Numbered from the stretch's first letter, positions 23,401 through 35,175 are shown. The stretch: 64,000 nt of DNA from Dipteris shenzhenensis (GCA_047967505.1 CM106538.1); one strand, 5' to 3'. Numbers and translations are program-made. The notes: generated by a model from the sequence alone, not told the origin.

Positions 23401-23779
23401 GACAAGTTTGTGGATCTACTAGATATATTTTCCCTTACAACCACAAATCCATATGTGTTTCTCCTTGATTTCGAAGAGCTCTTTTTCACTTTCACTTGCT
23501 AAGTTGAATTCATCCCTCTTTAAAAATGGTGCATTCTTTGCATCAATTTAAAAATGGATATACACCTTTTTTTAATTCTGAGGGGCTTGCATGATTTCAT
23601 ACACTTTCCACCTAATATAATATAACATTGACATCAACAAATAATATACAAACATGACATGTTTCAGAAAAGTATCAAATGAAGCAAAAATGAAAACCCC
23701 AATTGCATGCAAGATCTAAATATTGAAATCTACAAATTCAAAAAAAACATTTACTTATCATTAAACACGGTTAAACTGT

Positions 23780-24660
23780 GTGAATAAACAATACCTCACA
23801 GGGATCTTTGAAGGAAAAACGTGATCAAACTTGTCCTCCTCAATGGTCCTTGTTGTAATCCAGGATGCTGAAGTTGGATGGAATTTTCTTCAAAACTAAT
23901 TATATGCTTCCAAACAACTCCAAATCTATTTCAAACCATCTTTTATAAAAAACCTCAATAGTAAGAATGTATCTTTTAAAATAAACAAATCTTTCTTCCT
24001 CTTCAAATCATGTATTAAAAGAAAACAACAGAATTACCAAAACAAACTACAAATTAAAAGAAAACAACACAATTACCAAAACAAACTACAAATTAACTGC
24101 TTCTTCAAAGTTGCATCATAAAATATCGTTATTTTCATTATCTTGCATTGTTCTAAAGTTTTTATCACTTGAATCTCCATGCAAGTTGCTCTGATAGACC
24201 CTGATTTGAGTTGAAAACTAAAAATATTCTAAAACTACATGAATGAACAATACATGATTCTTGGATCAAGGTCCTTTGAAAGAAAAATGTGATCAAACTT
24301 GTCCCTCCCAGTGGTCCCAAATGTGTTCCAAGAATCATGAAGTTGATGGGTTTTGCTTCAAAACAAATTATATGCTCCCAAACATCTCAAAATCTTTTTC
24401 AAGCAATATTCTGTAGAAAATTATTGATAGTAAGAGTGGAAAAGACCCATTTCTCATGAAATTTCTTATAAAACAAACAAATATTTCAATGTTTTTAAAC
24501 CATGTAATAAAACAAAACAACACAACTACACAAAATGAACTAGGAACTAACTTTTTCTTCAAATCTCATCATAATCACTTTGTTGCATCGTTCCAAAGAT
24601 TAACTCACCTGAACCTCCATACAAGCTGTCTGGATGGACCCCAAACCCTCAGAAATGGTT
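23780..24660. repeat. Diverged ~468-bp direct duplication
   Basis: Segments beginning near 23780 and 24246 share, in order, TGATCAAACTTGTCC (23822 and 24290), AATTATATGCT, a CCAAACA block, AATAAACAAAT-type runs and CATCGTT/CATTGTT. The first copy holds its own ~39-bp internal duplication (ACCAAAACAAACTACAAATT at about 24040 and 24080). It may be the leader of the adjoining transposon. Confidence 0.6.
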
Positions 24661-25560
24661 CAAAATCATGCACCCTTAAAGATTGCAATAGGGAAAGTCA
24701 TCAGCAGCTGCAATGCCTAAAATTCAATCTTCTTTGATCCTTTCTCAAAGAATCTCGACCAATAGCTCCTTCTAAGCTCCAAACAAACTCTGCAGCATTC
24801 ATGGTTCACTCAAAACATTGATTACCTTGTCTTCCAGAATGAAATTATTTCAAATCATGGGAGAATCTCAGATGAGAGAGGAAATGGCGAGATTTGAAGG
24901 AGAAGCACCCAAAATAAAGAAAGGAGAAGGTAGGTTGAATCTCATTCAAAAATCTTGAAAGTTTTGAAATAATGAGGGTGAAATGGGAGGGAAATGCAAG
25001 TAGAGAAGACAAGTGATGAGATTTTGGCATGAGAGTCCATCCCATGAGAGGGAGAATAGAGAAAGAAACTTCCCGCATAAGAGCCAGCAAGAAATTTGAA
25101 AAAAGAGCTAGGACAAAGAAAAATTCAAAATGTTGCTCAGAATTAAGGGGGAAGGAAGAGGAATGAGAGAGAATGAAAGGAGTGTGGTAGTTGGATGGGA
25201 GGATTTGGTTTCAGGTCAAATGGTACCAGTTTGGTTGAGAAACTAGATTTTTCAGTTTTATTATAGTTAAAAAACATGATGAGAGAGTTGAGATAGCAAG
25301 TGGGTGCTCCACATCATTGTTTGGACCATTGAATAAAGAAATAGAGAAGTCACACCACTTCAAATATTATATTTCCCTCCACCAACCAATATTCTATTGG
25401 GTTTTATTCACATTATTCTTCGATGTCACCAGCCCAAGGGCTCCCTTATAGGGCCCTTTTTGAGTCCAATTGTTTTGTAATGTTTCACTAATATCAACTT
25501 ATCATGGATTGCTAAGAATAAAAGACACCGAGAGGAGTGGTAGAGGCAAGGACCAAGACT
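24661..25560. other. Non-coding stretch, nothing recognised
   Basis: Purine-rich in part (24850-25200). Short open frames lack domains. Confidence 0.3.
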
Positions 25561-26259
25561 GATAGAAGATGAGAAAGATGAGTTTGTTGCCCACGAGAAG
25601 CAACTCAAGAAGAAAGAGCAGTGACAAGATAACACATTGCAGAGAAGAGCTACAAAAGTACTCTTCAATAAGAGAAGAGCTTGCACATCTATTTGAAGGG
25701 ATGTCTTATAGAGTCGCTCATTCTAGGCAATATTCAACAAACCAAGCTAAAAGTATTAGAGGAAGAGATTAGGAATAGACAAGAAGCATTGAAAGAAATA
25801 ATGTTTGATTCTTTGTGCGTCTTTATGTACTATAATTAGATTGATGAACATGAAAAAAACAATGCAGAGGATGGTGTAACCCACAAGATAGAGATGGCAA
25901 ACGTGATGGTAGGATTGTAGCTTATGTCTACTAGTGAAAGGTATTTTTTGACACCATATGGCTGTGAGATTTACTTGTACTTGGATCCCTCAATTATATC
26001 ATAAACTACTTTCACAAATTTAATGAACTCTGTTTTTAATGTACTCTAGTTTTAATAACATGTCACGTTCGCTTTCTTAATTCAAATTTTCTTTAGCTTA
26101 CTTTTTACTTCAATATTTTGTTTGAAGAACAACTTTTTTTTTCATTTTTATCAAAAAATACCTCAAAAAATGAATTTGGACAGTGGACTAGTCCAAATGA
26201 ATTTGGATAGTGCACCAGTCCAAAATTAATGAAAGAGGTGTTCTTTGATCAATATCATG

Positions 26260-26870
26260 GTCGTGACATTTAAGGGAGATTCCACAAGTGGCCATTCCAA
26301 GACACGTGAATACATTGTTGAACAATTGGAGGTAGTAATTTTGGATATTGGGCAGCATAATGTTGTTCAAATAATCACCGCGACAATGCGAAGAACTGTA
26401 GGAAATCTAGAAGAATTATGAATAAAAAATATCCAACCATTTGGGGCATCGCCGTGCTCTTTCCATTGCCTTGACCTTGTGCTTGAGGATTGGTATAAAT
26501 CAATGGTCATCCCATGGTTCAAAGCCTCTATAGATGGAGGAAGACTAGTGTTGTACTTCCTTAACCACGAGAAGGTTGGGCATATTTAGAAACCACCAAA
26601 TTGCTAAACATCCATTGGAGTTTTTGAAACCTAGCAAAACATGTTTTGGAATAAACTATATAATGTTGGACCGTTTGCTCAAGCTACAATGAGTTGTAAT
26701 GGAGACATTATTTAGTGTGGAAGCTAGTGAGTGGATAGCTGATTCAACTTCACAAAATGCCTGTGCCAAATTCATGGAGATGAAGCAAATTAGTCACAAT
26801 GTAGCAATTTGTCCATTGAACGAAATTGGAGTAGTTACAAGTTTGTACATTCCACCACAAGAAATCGCTT
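26260..26870 (+). pseudogene. hAT-family transposase remnant (DUF659-like region)
   Basis: In the plus strand, STSGHSKTREYIVEQLEVV and QHNVVQIIT are followed after a frameshift by DNAKNCRKSRRIMNKKYP, then in the first frame by SPCSFHCLDLVLEDW. Further on, another frame gives CFGINYIMLDRLLKLQ and METLFSVEASEW. This order (VVQVVTDNAxN, CxAHCLDLxLED, FATxxIMLxRLL) is that of plant hAT transposases, and the Asp of TDNA is a likely catalytic residue. At least two frameshifts and several stops show decay. The BED finger and dimerisation domains were not found. Purine-rich open frames at 25560-25790 may be its N-terminal side. Confidence 0.7.
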
Positions 26871-27215
26871 GAAGACAAAAAGAGTAGAGAAATTCTAGTG
26901 TATGCTTATGCAAATGGTAGAATTTTGGATGATGTTAAGGGAGAGAGTAATGATGAACTCTTATTTTATTGATTTTGGACTCATATGTCTACATTTTGAC
27001 TAATCCTAAAAATCCTTCCCAAATGAAAAGTTTACTTTATGAAAACATCATTCGAGAATTAAACGTTTACTTTCTGGCACTCTCATTTCCACATAATAAA
27101 TTTCACAATATTTCTCTGTAATCATTAGGGGAGAAATGGGGTCTCAAAAGGGCCTTCAATTAGTGTTTCCTAATTTCAAGGATATTAGGAAGGGATTTGA
27201 GGTGTACCAATGACA

Positions 27216-27513
27216 TGTTGAGATATCAAGCTCTACCCCCGATATATCTCCTGGATGACTATCATTTATGTCACCGCCTATGTTAGTTGTACTCGTGGTG
27301 TAGTTAGACTACCACGTATGTTTTTGGTTTGGGTTCACATATGAACCACGTATTCTAGGTTTTGACATATAGGGTATTTCCCTCTTCTATTGTATTGTTG
27401 TTGTGTGCAAAAGTGAAGAAAGGCTTCACCCTCCAACCTTGTGTCCTCTCTCTTTTGTGTGTTGTGAAGAAAGCTGAACTTGAGTCTCCTATCTCTCTCC
27501 CTCTTTCTTTACA
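27216..27513 (+). repeat. 5' LTR of the young copia element
   Basis: Starts TGTTGAGATATCAAGC and ends TTTCTTTACA, followed directly by the primer site. It differs from the 3' LTR at two positions. Confidence 0.95.
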
Positions 27514-27525
27514 TGGTATCAGAGC
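27514..27525 (+). promoter_or_regulatory. Primer-binding site (initiator tRNA-Met)
   Basis: TGGTATCAGAGC adjoins the 5' LTR end and matches the standard copia primer site. Confidence 0.95.
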
Positions 27526-28090
27526 CTTGTTCGTGGTAAGGAGCTCAAGAAAGCTAGCCAAGTTTGTGGTGTCCTGGTAAGAGGATCAGTGTAGCTTTCC
27601 TATTTCGAGTTTGGGAGCAAATCTCTACAGGTAGCACAGCCAGAAGTGCAGGAGTGCACTGCTTCAGATTGAGAGGCCCTTCGCGGTGCGGCGAGAGCGC
27701 AGTATATGCTGCGGGATAGGGCGAAGCCCTTGGTGACTTTATTTTTTTGGTTTGAGGCCGTTTCGGGGCCCGTTTTGAAGGCGGAAGTTCTTCGCAGGCA
27801 CTCAGAAAAAGGCCCTGTTTTTGCTGTGCGACCACCGCGCGGCTAGTCGGTGGAAAGGTGCCACAGAAATTGCATCATATGCCTATGTGCAGAGATATTG
27901 GGAGTTGCAGATTCATGCCTGTTGCCTCTTGATGCAAAATCATCACGAGGAAGTGACTGTGTGGTGAAATACCACTTTCGTCAGTGTTGCAGATCTGCCC
28001 CTGTGAGGCTTTTCACAGAAGTTTTGCTATTTGCCCTTGTGAGGCATTTGCTGTGTTTACAGGTTGCTGTTGCAATTCGTGATTTGTAAA
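27526..28090 (+). other. Leader between primer site and gag start
   Basis: A 565-bp untranslated leader, more GC-rich than its surroundings (27660-27850). gag is read from ATG 28091 (MSENLSTIVSEKL). An in-frame ATG at 28064 lies nine codons earlier but does not match the family start. Confidence 0.7.
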
Positions 28091-31000
28091 ATGTCTGAGA
28101 ATCTGTCTACCATTGTCAGTGAGAAGCTTGACAAGAACAACTTCCAAACCTTGAATGGTCTTGGGAAAGATTATGCACAGTTTCAGACATCCATTGGAGT
28201 CCGTGAAACATTTCCTGATTTTCAGGAACTTATTGCTCTCTTGCTGAGTGAAGAGCAAAGGAATGGTGGTTCAGCCACCTCAACTTCTCAAGAGACTGCT
28301 TTCTACTCGAATACAGGTAGAGGCAGAGGTAGAGGAAGAGGCCGTTTTGGTGGCCGTGCAGGAAATCAGAACCACAAGCAACAACAGGAAAACCAGTCCT
28401 ATGGAGGAGGACGTGGTAGTTCTAGAGGCAGGGGGAGCCAAAGAGGCCGTGGTTCATGGCAAAGGAACCAGCAAGTAAATAGCAGCACAGAATGCTATTA
28501 TTGTGGAAAGCCTGGACACAAGGAGAATACATGCTATAAAAAGCAGAATGACATCAAAAGTGGGAAGTTGCAGCAAAGCAACTATGCATCATCAAGTGGG
28601 CATGGTGACGACAGAAATGAGCACCTTTTTGTGATGCAGCATATGGTTAACTCCATGTCAGGAGATGCTGCAGCTTGCAATGATGTTTGGTATGTTGATT
28701 CAGGTGCCTCTAACCACATGACCAGTCATGGTGAGTGGTTTCATGATGTTAGAAATTTGGATAAGCTAGGTTATGTTGAAACAGGTGATGATACTGCGCA
28801 CCCAATTACGCAGGTTGGTAAAGTGCCATTGGCTATGCAGGATGGCAAAACGAAGTACTTGGCAGATGTACTTCATGTTCCAAAAATCACTAAGAACCTG
28901 GTTTCAGTTGGCCAGATGGTTGAGCAAGGTCTGCAGGTTAGATTTAATCCTGATGGATGCTTTGTTGAGGACCTGAAAAATAAGTGCCGCTTGGTTGCAA
29001 AAGGCAACAAAAATGGTAGAATGTTCACCTTGGATGTTGATATGCCTGAGGTGAAAGCTGCTATGTTTGCGCATGGGAGAGGCGTCATTGCAGATATTGA
29101 GATATGGCACAAGCGCATTGGGCACGTGAATATACAAAGGCTGAAATCTATGCAAACGAAAAACATTGTTGCAGGTTTGCCTAAATTCAGAGTTGAGGGA
29201 ATGCAAAAGGTATGTGAAGCATGCCAAATGGGTAAGCAGGCCAGACATGCATTTCCTAAAAATGCTAAGGTGAGCAGAAGACCTTTGGAAGTGATCCATT
29301 CAGATGTTTGGACAACCAAAGCTGCTTCTATTGGTGGATGCCATTATTATGTGACGTTTATTGATGACTACACAAGGAAGGTGTGGATTTATTTTATGAA
29401 GCACAAAAGTGAAGTGTTCAGCCATTTCAAGGCTTTTAAGGCCATGGTTGAAAAAGAGAAAGGTGTGCATATTAAAGTGCTAAGATCTGATGGAGGGGGA
29501 GAGTACTTTTCAGAAGAATTTTGTGAATATCTGAAAGAACAGGGAATTCAAAGGAAGTACTCATGCAGGTCTACCCCTCAGCAGAATGGGGTTGCAGAAA
29601 GGAAGGACAGGCATATTGCAGAAGTAGGACGGGCGATCCTAAATGAGAAAAACATGCCTGATTATTTTTGGGCTGAAGCAGTAGCAACTGCTGTTTATAT
29701 TATGAACAGAACCCCCACTGCAGCTGTCCATGGCATGACGCCTGAAGAAATGTATGCAGGCCAAAAACCAGATATTTCTCACTTGAAGGTATTTGGTTGC
29801 ATAGCTTATGTTCATGTTCCTGATGAGAAGAGAACAAAGCTGGATCCAAAGGCAGAAAAATGCATCTTTATTGGATATGCTCAGCACCAGAAAGGGTATC
29901 GCTGTTATAACCCTTCCACCCACAAAATGCAAGTGAGCAGAGATGTTGTTTTTGATGAAATGAGCAGCTGGTATGCACCAACTGTTATGGTAGGAGATGC
30001 AGATGCAGGAAATGGGAATGCTGCAATAAATGCAGAGCAGCAATCTCAAGCCTTGAGTGGACCCAGAGAGTCCTCTACTAGTGGATCTAATGCATGGACA
30101 GGGAGATTGAGATCTAGTGAATCGTCACATGGCAGTCTTGATAGTGTTGTGCAGGTATCACATAAGGGAAAAGAAAAAGTGGACCATGCTCCAGTATTTG
30201 ATGTGTCTGCTGGTAGCTCTCATGTTGATGGAGAGTCAAGCGGCTCTGAAATGAGCCTTGATGAGGAACTTGGGATTCCTTCTGTTGTTACACCTGGTGC
30301 AAGGAAAAGCAGGCATGATTTAAAGACGCCTGCAACTGATCCAGTTGTACGGAGGTCCACTCGTATTAAGTATCCAGTTGACAGGCTGAGATATGATGGG
30401 TATACAGCACATCACTATGCTTATATGGTCAAGGTTCTAGAGGAGCCAGAGCCCACATGTTTTGAGGATGCAGCAGGGCATAAAAATTGGGAAGCAGCTA
30501 TGGATGAAGAGATGGCTGCCTTGGATTGATGCCTTTGCCTCATGATAAGAAGGCTATTGGCTGCAAGTGGGTTTACAAAGTAAAGCACAATGCTGATGGG
30601 TCTGTTAGCAGGTACAAGGCAAGATTGGTTGCCAAAGGTTTTGCACAGACATATGGAATTGACTATGAGGAAACTTTCAGCCCAGTTGCAAGGATGGCAA
30701 CCGTGAGAGCAGTAATTGCTATGGCTGCTGCAAAGGGATGGTCTTTGCATCAGATGGATGTGAAAAATGCCTTCTTGCATGGTGATTTGCAGGAAGAGGT
30801 TTATATGATGCAGCCAGAAGGTTATGAGGATAACTCACACCCGATTTTGTATGCAGGTTGCACAAAGCCTTGTATGGCTTAAAACAGGCGCCGAGGGCAT
30901 GGTCAGACAAGATAGGGCAATATCTTGTCACTATTGGATTTCAGATTTCCAATTCAGATTTTTCACTTTATGTGAAAAGGACAAACAGAGGGATTGTGCT

Positions 31001-32015
31001 TATAGTCATCTATGTTGATGACTTGATTATTACAGGTGATAGTGATGCAGACATTAATGAAGTGAAGCTGCTGTTGAAGCAGAAATTTGAGATGAAGGAT
31101 TTGGGAGAGCTGCGTTACTTCTTGGGCATTGAGGTTATTAGATCCCCGAGTGGGATATGGCTATTGCAAAGGCAATACGGTTTGGACATGCTGTCCAAAT
31201 ATGGGATGACAGGCTGTAAGCCTATCTCTGTTCCATTGGAGCAGAATGTGAAGCTCAATGCAGAGTCAGGTGAGCTTCTTGAAGATATTACTATGTACAG
31301 GCGCATAGTAGGTAGCTTGATTTACATGACTATAACCAGACCAGATTTGAGCTATGCTGTGGGGCTGGTGAGTCAGTTTATGCAGGCACCGAGGAAGCCA
31401 CATTTGGATGCAGCTAGGCACATACTGCGGTATGTGAAGTCCACATTGCATTATGGACTGTTTTATGAAGCTGGGTGTGCATTACAGGTACATGGATACA
31501 CAGATGCTGACTGGGCTGGTAGTGTCTCAGACAGGAGATCTACTAGTGGTTTTATGTTTTCCCTTGGGAGTGGTGCCATCAGTTGGAGCAGCAAGAAGCA
31601 GCCAACAGTTGCCTTGTCGAGCACAGAGGCAGAGTACAGGGGTGCAGCAATGGCTGCATGTGAGGTAGCTTGGTTACGGAAGCTACTTGGAGATATGGGA
31701 CAGTCAGTTCATGCAGCAGTTGTCATTCATTGTGACAACATTAGCAGCATCATGCTTGCTAATAACCCAGTTTATCATGCTAGAACGAAGCACATTGAGG
31801 TGCATTATCACTTTGTGAGAGAGAAGGTTCTAGCTGGTGAGATTGATCTTGTCTATGTCAGCACTGAGGAGCAGGTGGCTGATATTTTTACGAAGGCATT
31901 GGGTACCGAGAAGCTTCGCAGACTTAGGAGCTTGCTTGGTGTACGTGAGATGGATTTGAGCTTGAGGGGGAGTGTTGAGATATCAAGCTCTACCCCCGAT
32001 ATATCTCCTGGATGA
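28091..32015 (+). pseudogene. Copia gag-pol polyprotein with gag deletion and two frame breaks
   Basis: Gag begins MSENLSTIVSEKLDKNNF, then jumps straight to LNGLGKDYAQFQTS; roughly 150 residues of the usual capsid region are absent. An RG-rich segment precedes the zinc knuckle (28493-28534, CX2CX4HX4C). Protease has DSGA at 28697-28708. Pre-integrase has CEACQMGK. The integrase core shows HSDVW, RSDGGGEY and PQQNGVAERK (D, D, E). After MAALD the frame stops at 30529; reverse transcriptase resumes in another frame ([11 protein letters not shown]), consistent with a ~20-nt deletion. A single-base loss near 30845 shifts it again ([13 protein letters not shown]). YVDD is at 31011-31022. RNase H (DADWAGSVSDRRST, SSTEAEY, HCDN, DIFTKALG) ends at 32015 inside the 3' LTR. 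Confidence 0.93.
31964..31972 (+). promoter_or_regulatory. Polypurine tract
   Basis: GAGGGGGAG directly precedes the 3' LTR, the usual plus-strand priming site. Confidence 0.9.
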
Positions 32016-32270
32016 CTATCATTTATGTCACCGCCTATGTTAGTTGTACTCGTGGTGTAGTTAGACTACCACGTATGTTTTTGGTTTGGGTTCACATATG
32101 AACCACGTATTCTAGGTTTTGACATATAGGGTATTTCCCTCTTCTATTGTATTGATGTTGCGTGCAAAAGTGAAGAAAGGCTTCACCCTCCAACCTTGTG
32201 TCCTCTCTCTTTTGTGTGTTGTGAAGAAAGCTGAACTTGAGTCTCCTATCTCTCTCCCTCTTTCTTTACA
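31973..32270 (+). repeat. 3' LTR of the young copia element
   Basis: A 298-bp copy of the 5' LTR, followed by TGACA. Confidence 0.95.
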
Positions 32271-32431
32271 TGACAGTCCTCCAAGGTGTGGGAAGATGGT
32301 ATGTTGAGGTGAAGGGTGGGAAGGCCTAGAAAGTGCCCTTTTTGGTTGTTCCCCTTATTTTAGGGACCACCCAAACCATCCACCCACCCCCCCTTAACCC
32401 ATGCTAACCCTCCACCCATGTGCACCCCACC

Positions 32432-32433
<2 letters not shown>

Positions 32434-32518
<85 letters not shown>
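32434..32518. repeat. (CT)n microsatellite
   Basis: Nearly perfect TC repeats with one CCTC interruption, leading into the C-rich tract. Confidence 0.95.
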
Positions 32519-32519
<1 letters not shown>

Positions 32520-32960
32520 CCCCCCCCCCTCCTTTTTCCCTCCCCCCCCCCCCTTCCCCCCTCCCCCCCTCCTCTCCCCCCTTTTCCCCCTTTCCCCCCT
32601 TCCCCCCCCCTCTCCCCCCCTTCCCCCCCTTTCCCCCCTTCCCCCATCCTCTCCCCCCCTTCCCACCCTTTCCCCCTTCCCCCCTCCCCCCTTTTCCCCC
32701 CTTCCCCCTTCTCCCCCCCCTGCCCGCCCCCCCCCTCCTCTCTCTCTCCCCTCTCCCCCCCCCCCCACTATCCCCCTACTCTCCCCCCTTCCCCCCCCCC
32801 TCCCCCCCCCCTCCCCCCTTCCCACCCCCCCCTCTCTCCCCTCCCCCCCTTTGCCCCCCCCGCTTTTCCCCCCTTCCCCCCCTCTCTGCCCTCCCCCCAG
32901 CCCCCGCCCTCCCCCTTTCCTCCTCCCCCCTTTCCCTGCCCCCCCCTCCCGTCCCCTCCC
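32519..32960. repeat. Low-complexity poly-C / CCCCCTT tract
   Basis: About 440 bp almost entirely of C runs (5-11 C) separated by TT, TCTC or single A. The minus strand carries dozens of long G runs and could form G-quadruplexes; the plus strand could form i-motifs. Long Pro/Ser/Phe and Gly/Glu/Arg open frames across it are composition artefacts. Exact run lengths may be unreliable in an assembly. Confidence 0.9.
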
Positions 32961-32999
32961 TTTCCTTTTCCTCTCCTCCATTCCATTAATTCCCTTTTT

Positions 33000-33300
33000 T
33001 CCCTACCCTCCCCATGATAAATTTTTAAGGGCGAATATTTTCCAAAAGACAAATTTAGAAGCTTCTCCAAACTAGTGTGGCTAATATTTCAATCTTGAAA
33101 TTTGATAAATTTGCCCAAAAATTAACATACCTTTCTCGTATGAGGTCCAAATTTAGCCCTCCAACTACTCAAATCAATTGGCATAAGCCATCTAAAGTCA
33201 TCTATATGATTAGAAATTTCAAATTCTAGCTTATTAAAAACCTGTAAATGAAGTATAATTATACTTAAATCCATTGAAGCCTTCAAAATGTTAGCATGGC
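33000..33300. other. Non-coding spacer, nothing recognised
   Basis: AT-rich DNA between the C tract and the telomere-like patch. Confidence 0.3.
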
Positions 33301-33309
33301 TAATATTTA

Positions 33310-33425
33310 TAACTCTACCCCATGCCCTAAATCCTAAACCCTGATCCCTAGAGCCTAAACCCAAATTTTTATACTATAAACCCTATTTCATATAACTTAA
33401 ACCCTGAATCCTTAACCTTAAGCCA
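33310..33425. repeat. Degenerate interstitial telomere-like patch (CCCTAAA-type)
   Basis: Contains GCCCTAAATCCTAAACCC, GAGCCTAAACCC, TAAACCCTATTTC and TTAAACCCTGAATCC. These are imperfect matches to the plant telomere unit CCCTAAA spread over ~115 bp. It directly precedes a ~182-bp tandem array. Confidence 0.5.
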
Positions 33426-33433
33426 AACAATAC

Positions 33434-34440
33434 TATTTGAGGTGTTAACCGATGGGCACGATACTTTGCACATATGTCAATCAATTCTATGTTAAATCAT
33501 GTGCAAAATATCATGTCCATTGGATATGCTTTTGATGGTCAAAGTCCCCACAAATCGAGTTTTCACCAAGTTTTATGCACAACCATCAAAAAATAGTATT
33601 TGAGGTGTGTCATTCAAACGTGCACATAACCGATGGGCATGGTACTCTCTACACACATGAATCCAACCTATGTTAATGCACGTACAAATTATTGTACCAT
33701 CTTATATGCTTTGGATGGTCAAAGTCACCACAAACCCCATTTTGCATTAAGTGTCATGCACAACCGTCAAAAAATAGTATTTGAGGTGTCTTATTCATAC
33801 ATGCACATACTTAATGGGAATGATAATATCCACTTATGTCAATATAACCTATGTTGAGTCCTGTACAAAGTATCTTTCCCATTGAATATGTTTTGGATGG
33901 CTAAACTTGCCACAAACCCCAATTTTCACCAAGTGTTATGCACAACTACCAAAAAACATGCTCTGAGGTATGTTATTGAAATGCGCATGTACTCGATGGG
34001 CACGATACTTTTCACATGTATAAATCTAACCTATTTTGAGCTATATGCAAAGTATTATGCCCTTCAAATATTATCTAGATGGTCAAAGTCACCACAAACC
34101 CCATTTTTCACCAAGTGTTATGCACAGCCACAAAAGAAAAAGTATCTAAGGTGTGTCATTCAAAGGCTCTCATACCCAGTGGTCACAATACTTTGCACAC
34201 ATGTGAATACAACTTATGTTTATGTTTGTGCAAAATATCATGCCCATCCGGATATGCTTTGGATGGTCAAACGCACCACAAACACCGTTTTTCACCAAGT
34301 GTTATGCACAACCGCCAAGAAATAGTACCTGAGGTGTATTATTTTAATGCGCTCATACCCAAAGGGCACAATGCTTTGCAAAAGTGTGAATCAAATTTAT
34401 TTTTAGGTGCGTGCAAAATATCTTGCCCATTGGATATGCA
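33434..34440. repeat. Tandem array of ~182-bp units (about 5.5 copies)
   Basis: The segment TAGTATTTGAGGTG and variants start near 33434, 33597, 33778, 33959, 34143 and 34326, mostly 181-184 bp apart. Each unit also holds ATGCTTTGGATGGTCAAAGT and TTTTCACCAAGTGTTATGCA. Open frames across it follow the repeat. It is unrelated in sequence to the 9.5-16 kb satellite. Confidence 0.9.
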
Positions 34441-34857
34441 TGACTTCCAAGTGACGTCGATCAACAAAATTTAAGTGACACAATTTATAATCAGTCACAA
34501 TACAACCACAGTCAATAGTGTCAATACTATATCAAGCTTGTGCAACTCTATACATCACAAAATTTCTTCATTCTCATCACCACTAGAGCTTGCATCGGCT
34601 TCAACATGCACTTATCCAACTATGGGAGGATCATGCAATGGGTCTGGGAGATCACAATTTACCCACTTGGCTAGATCTCCATCAACACTTATTTCATTAA
34701 TTTTGGACTTGTCAATGCACAAATTCATTTTTATAGATACTTTTGGACTAGTTTTTGGATTAAATTTAAGGAAAAACTCACTCTTTAAAACACAAATAAA
34801 AACATAAAAGCAAGCAATTTTTTAGAGTGTTTTGAAGGAAATGAAATGAAAGTTATA
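34441..34857. other. Unique segment between direct and inverted copies of the ~182-bp repeat
   Basis: AT-rich. Open frames carry no recognised domain. It may be a spacer of a larger foldback-like structure because an inverted repeat unit follows. Confidence 0.3.
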
Positions 34858-34965
34858 AGAACTTGCAAAGTATCAAGCCCATCAGGTATGTGCGCATTCG
34901 AATAACACACCTCAAAGCATGTTTTTTGGTAGTTGTGCATGACACTTAGTGAAAAATGGGATAAT
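34858..34965. repeat. Inverted copy of the ~182-bp unit
   Basis: AAGTATCAAGCCCATCAG, CACACCTCAAAGCATG and GTGCATGACACTTAGTGAAA are reverse-complement matches to the direct array (TGCTCTGAGGT, CACCAAGTGTTATGCAC). Confidence 0.75.
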
Positions 34966-35175
34966 AGCATTGCATTGTTTACAATTCCACTTCATAGTAT
35001 GACAATCGTGCAACTATTATTTCAACACATCCACATTAATTACTTCAAGAATTGAACAATAATAATTTGACATAATGCGCAAGACATCTATCACATGATA
35101 ATAGCATTGCATTATTTACAATTCCATGTCAATTACTTCAACCTCTGCATAATAATAATTTGACAAAATGTGTTG
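34960..35175. repeat. Imperfect two-copy direct repeat
   Basis: ATAATAGCATTGCATTGTTT and TAATAATTTGACATAATG recur at about 35098-35170 as ATAATAGCATTGCATTATTT and TAATAATTTGACAAAATG, with a deletion in the second copy. Confidence 0.6.

Larger units (their letters stand above)
27211..32275 (+). mobile_element. Young Ty1/copia LTR retrotransposon with target duplication TGACA
   Basis: LTRs 27216-27513 and 31973-32270 (298 bp each, TG...CA) are flanked by TGACA at 27211-27215 and 32271-32275. The two LTRs differ at only two sites (GTTGTTGTG versus GATGTTGCG near their 180th base), so the insertion is recent. Primer site and polypurine tract are in place. The coding region follows the copia order gag, protease, integrase, reverse transcriptase, RNase H, but carries an internal gag deletion and two frame breaks, so this copy cannot encode its own full polyprotein. 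Confidence 0.95.

Noticed and set aside
28873-30049. Antisense frames of 131-148 codons opposite the copia polyprotein
   Set aside because: Shadow frames of the conserved gag-pol on the other strand.
32360-33075. Pro/Ser/Phe-rich and Gly/Glu/Arg-rich frames up to 224 codons
   Set aside because: Composition artefacts of the CT and poly-C tract.
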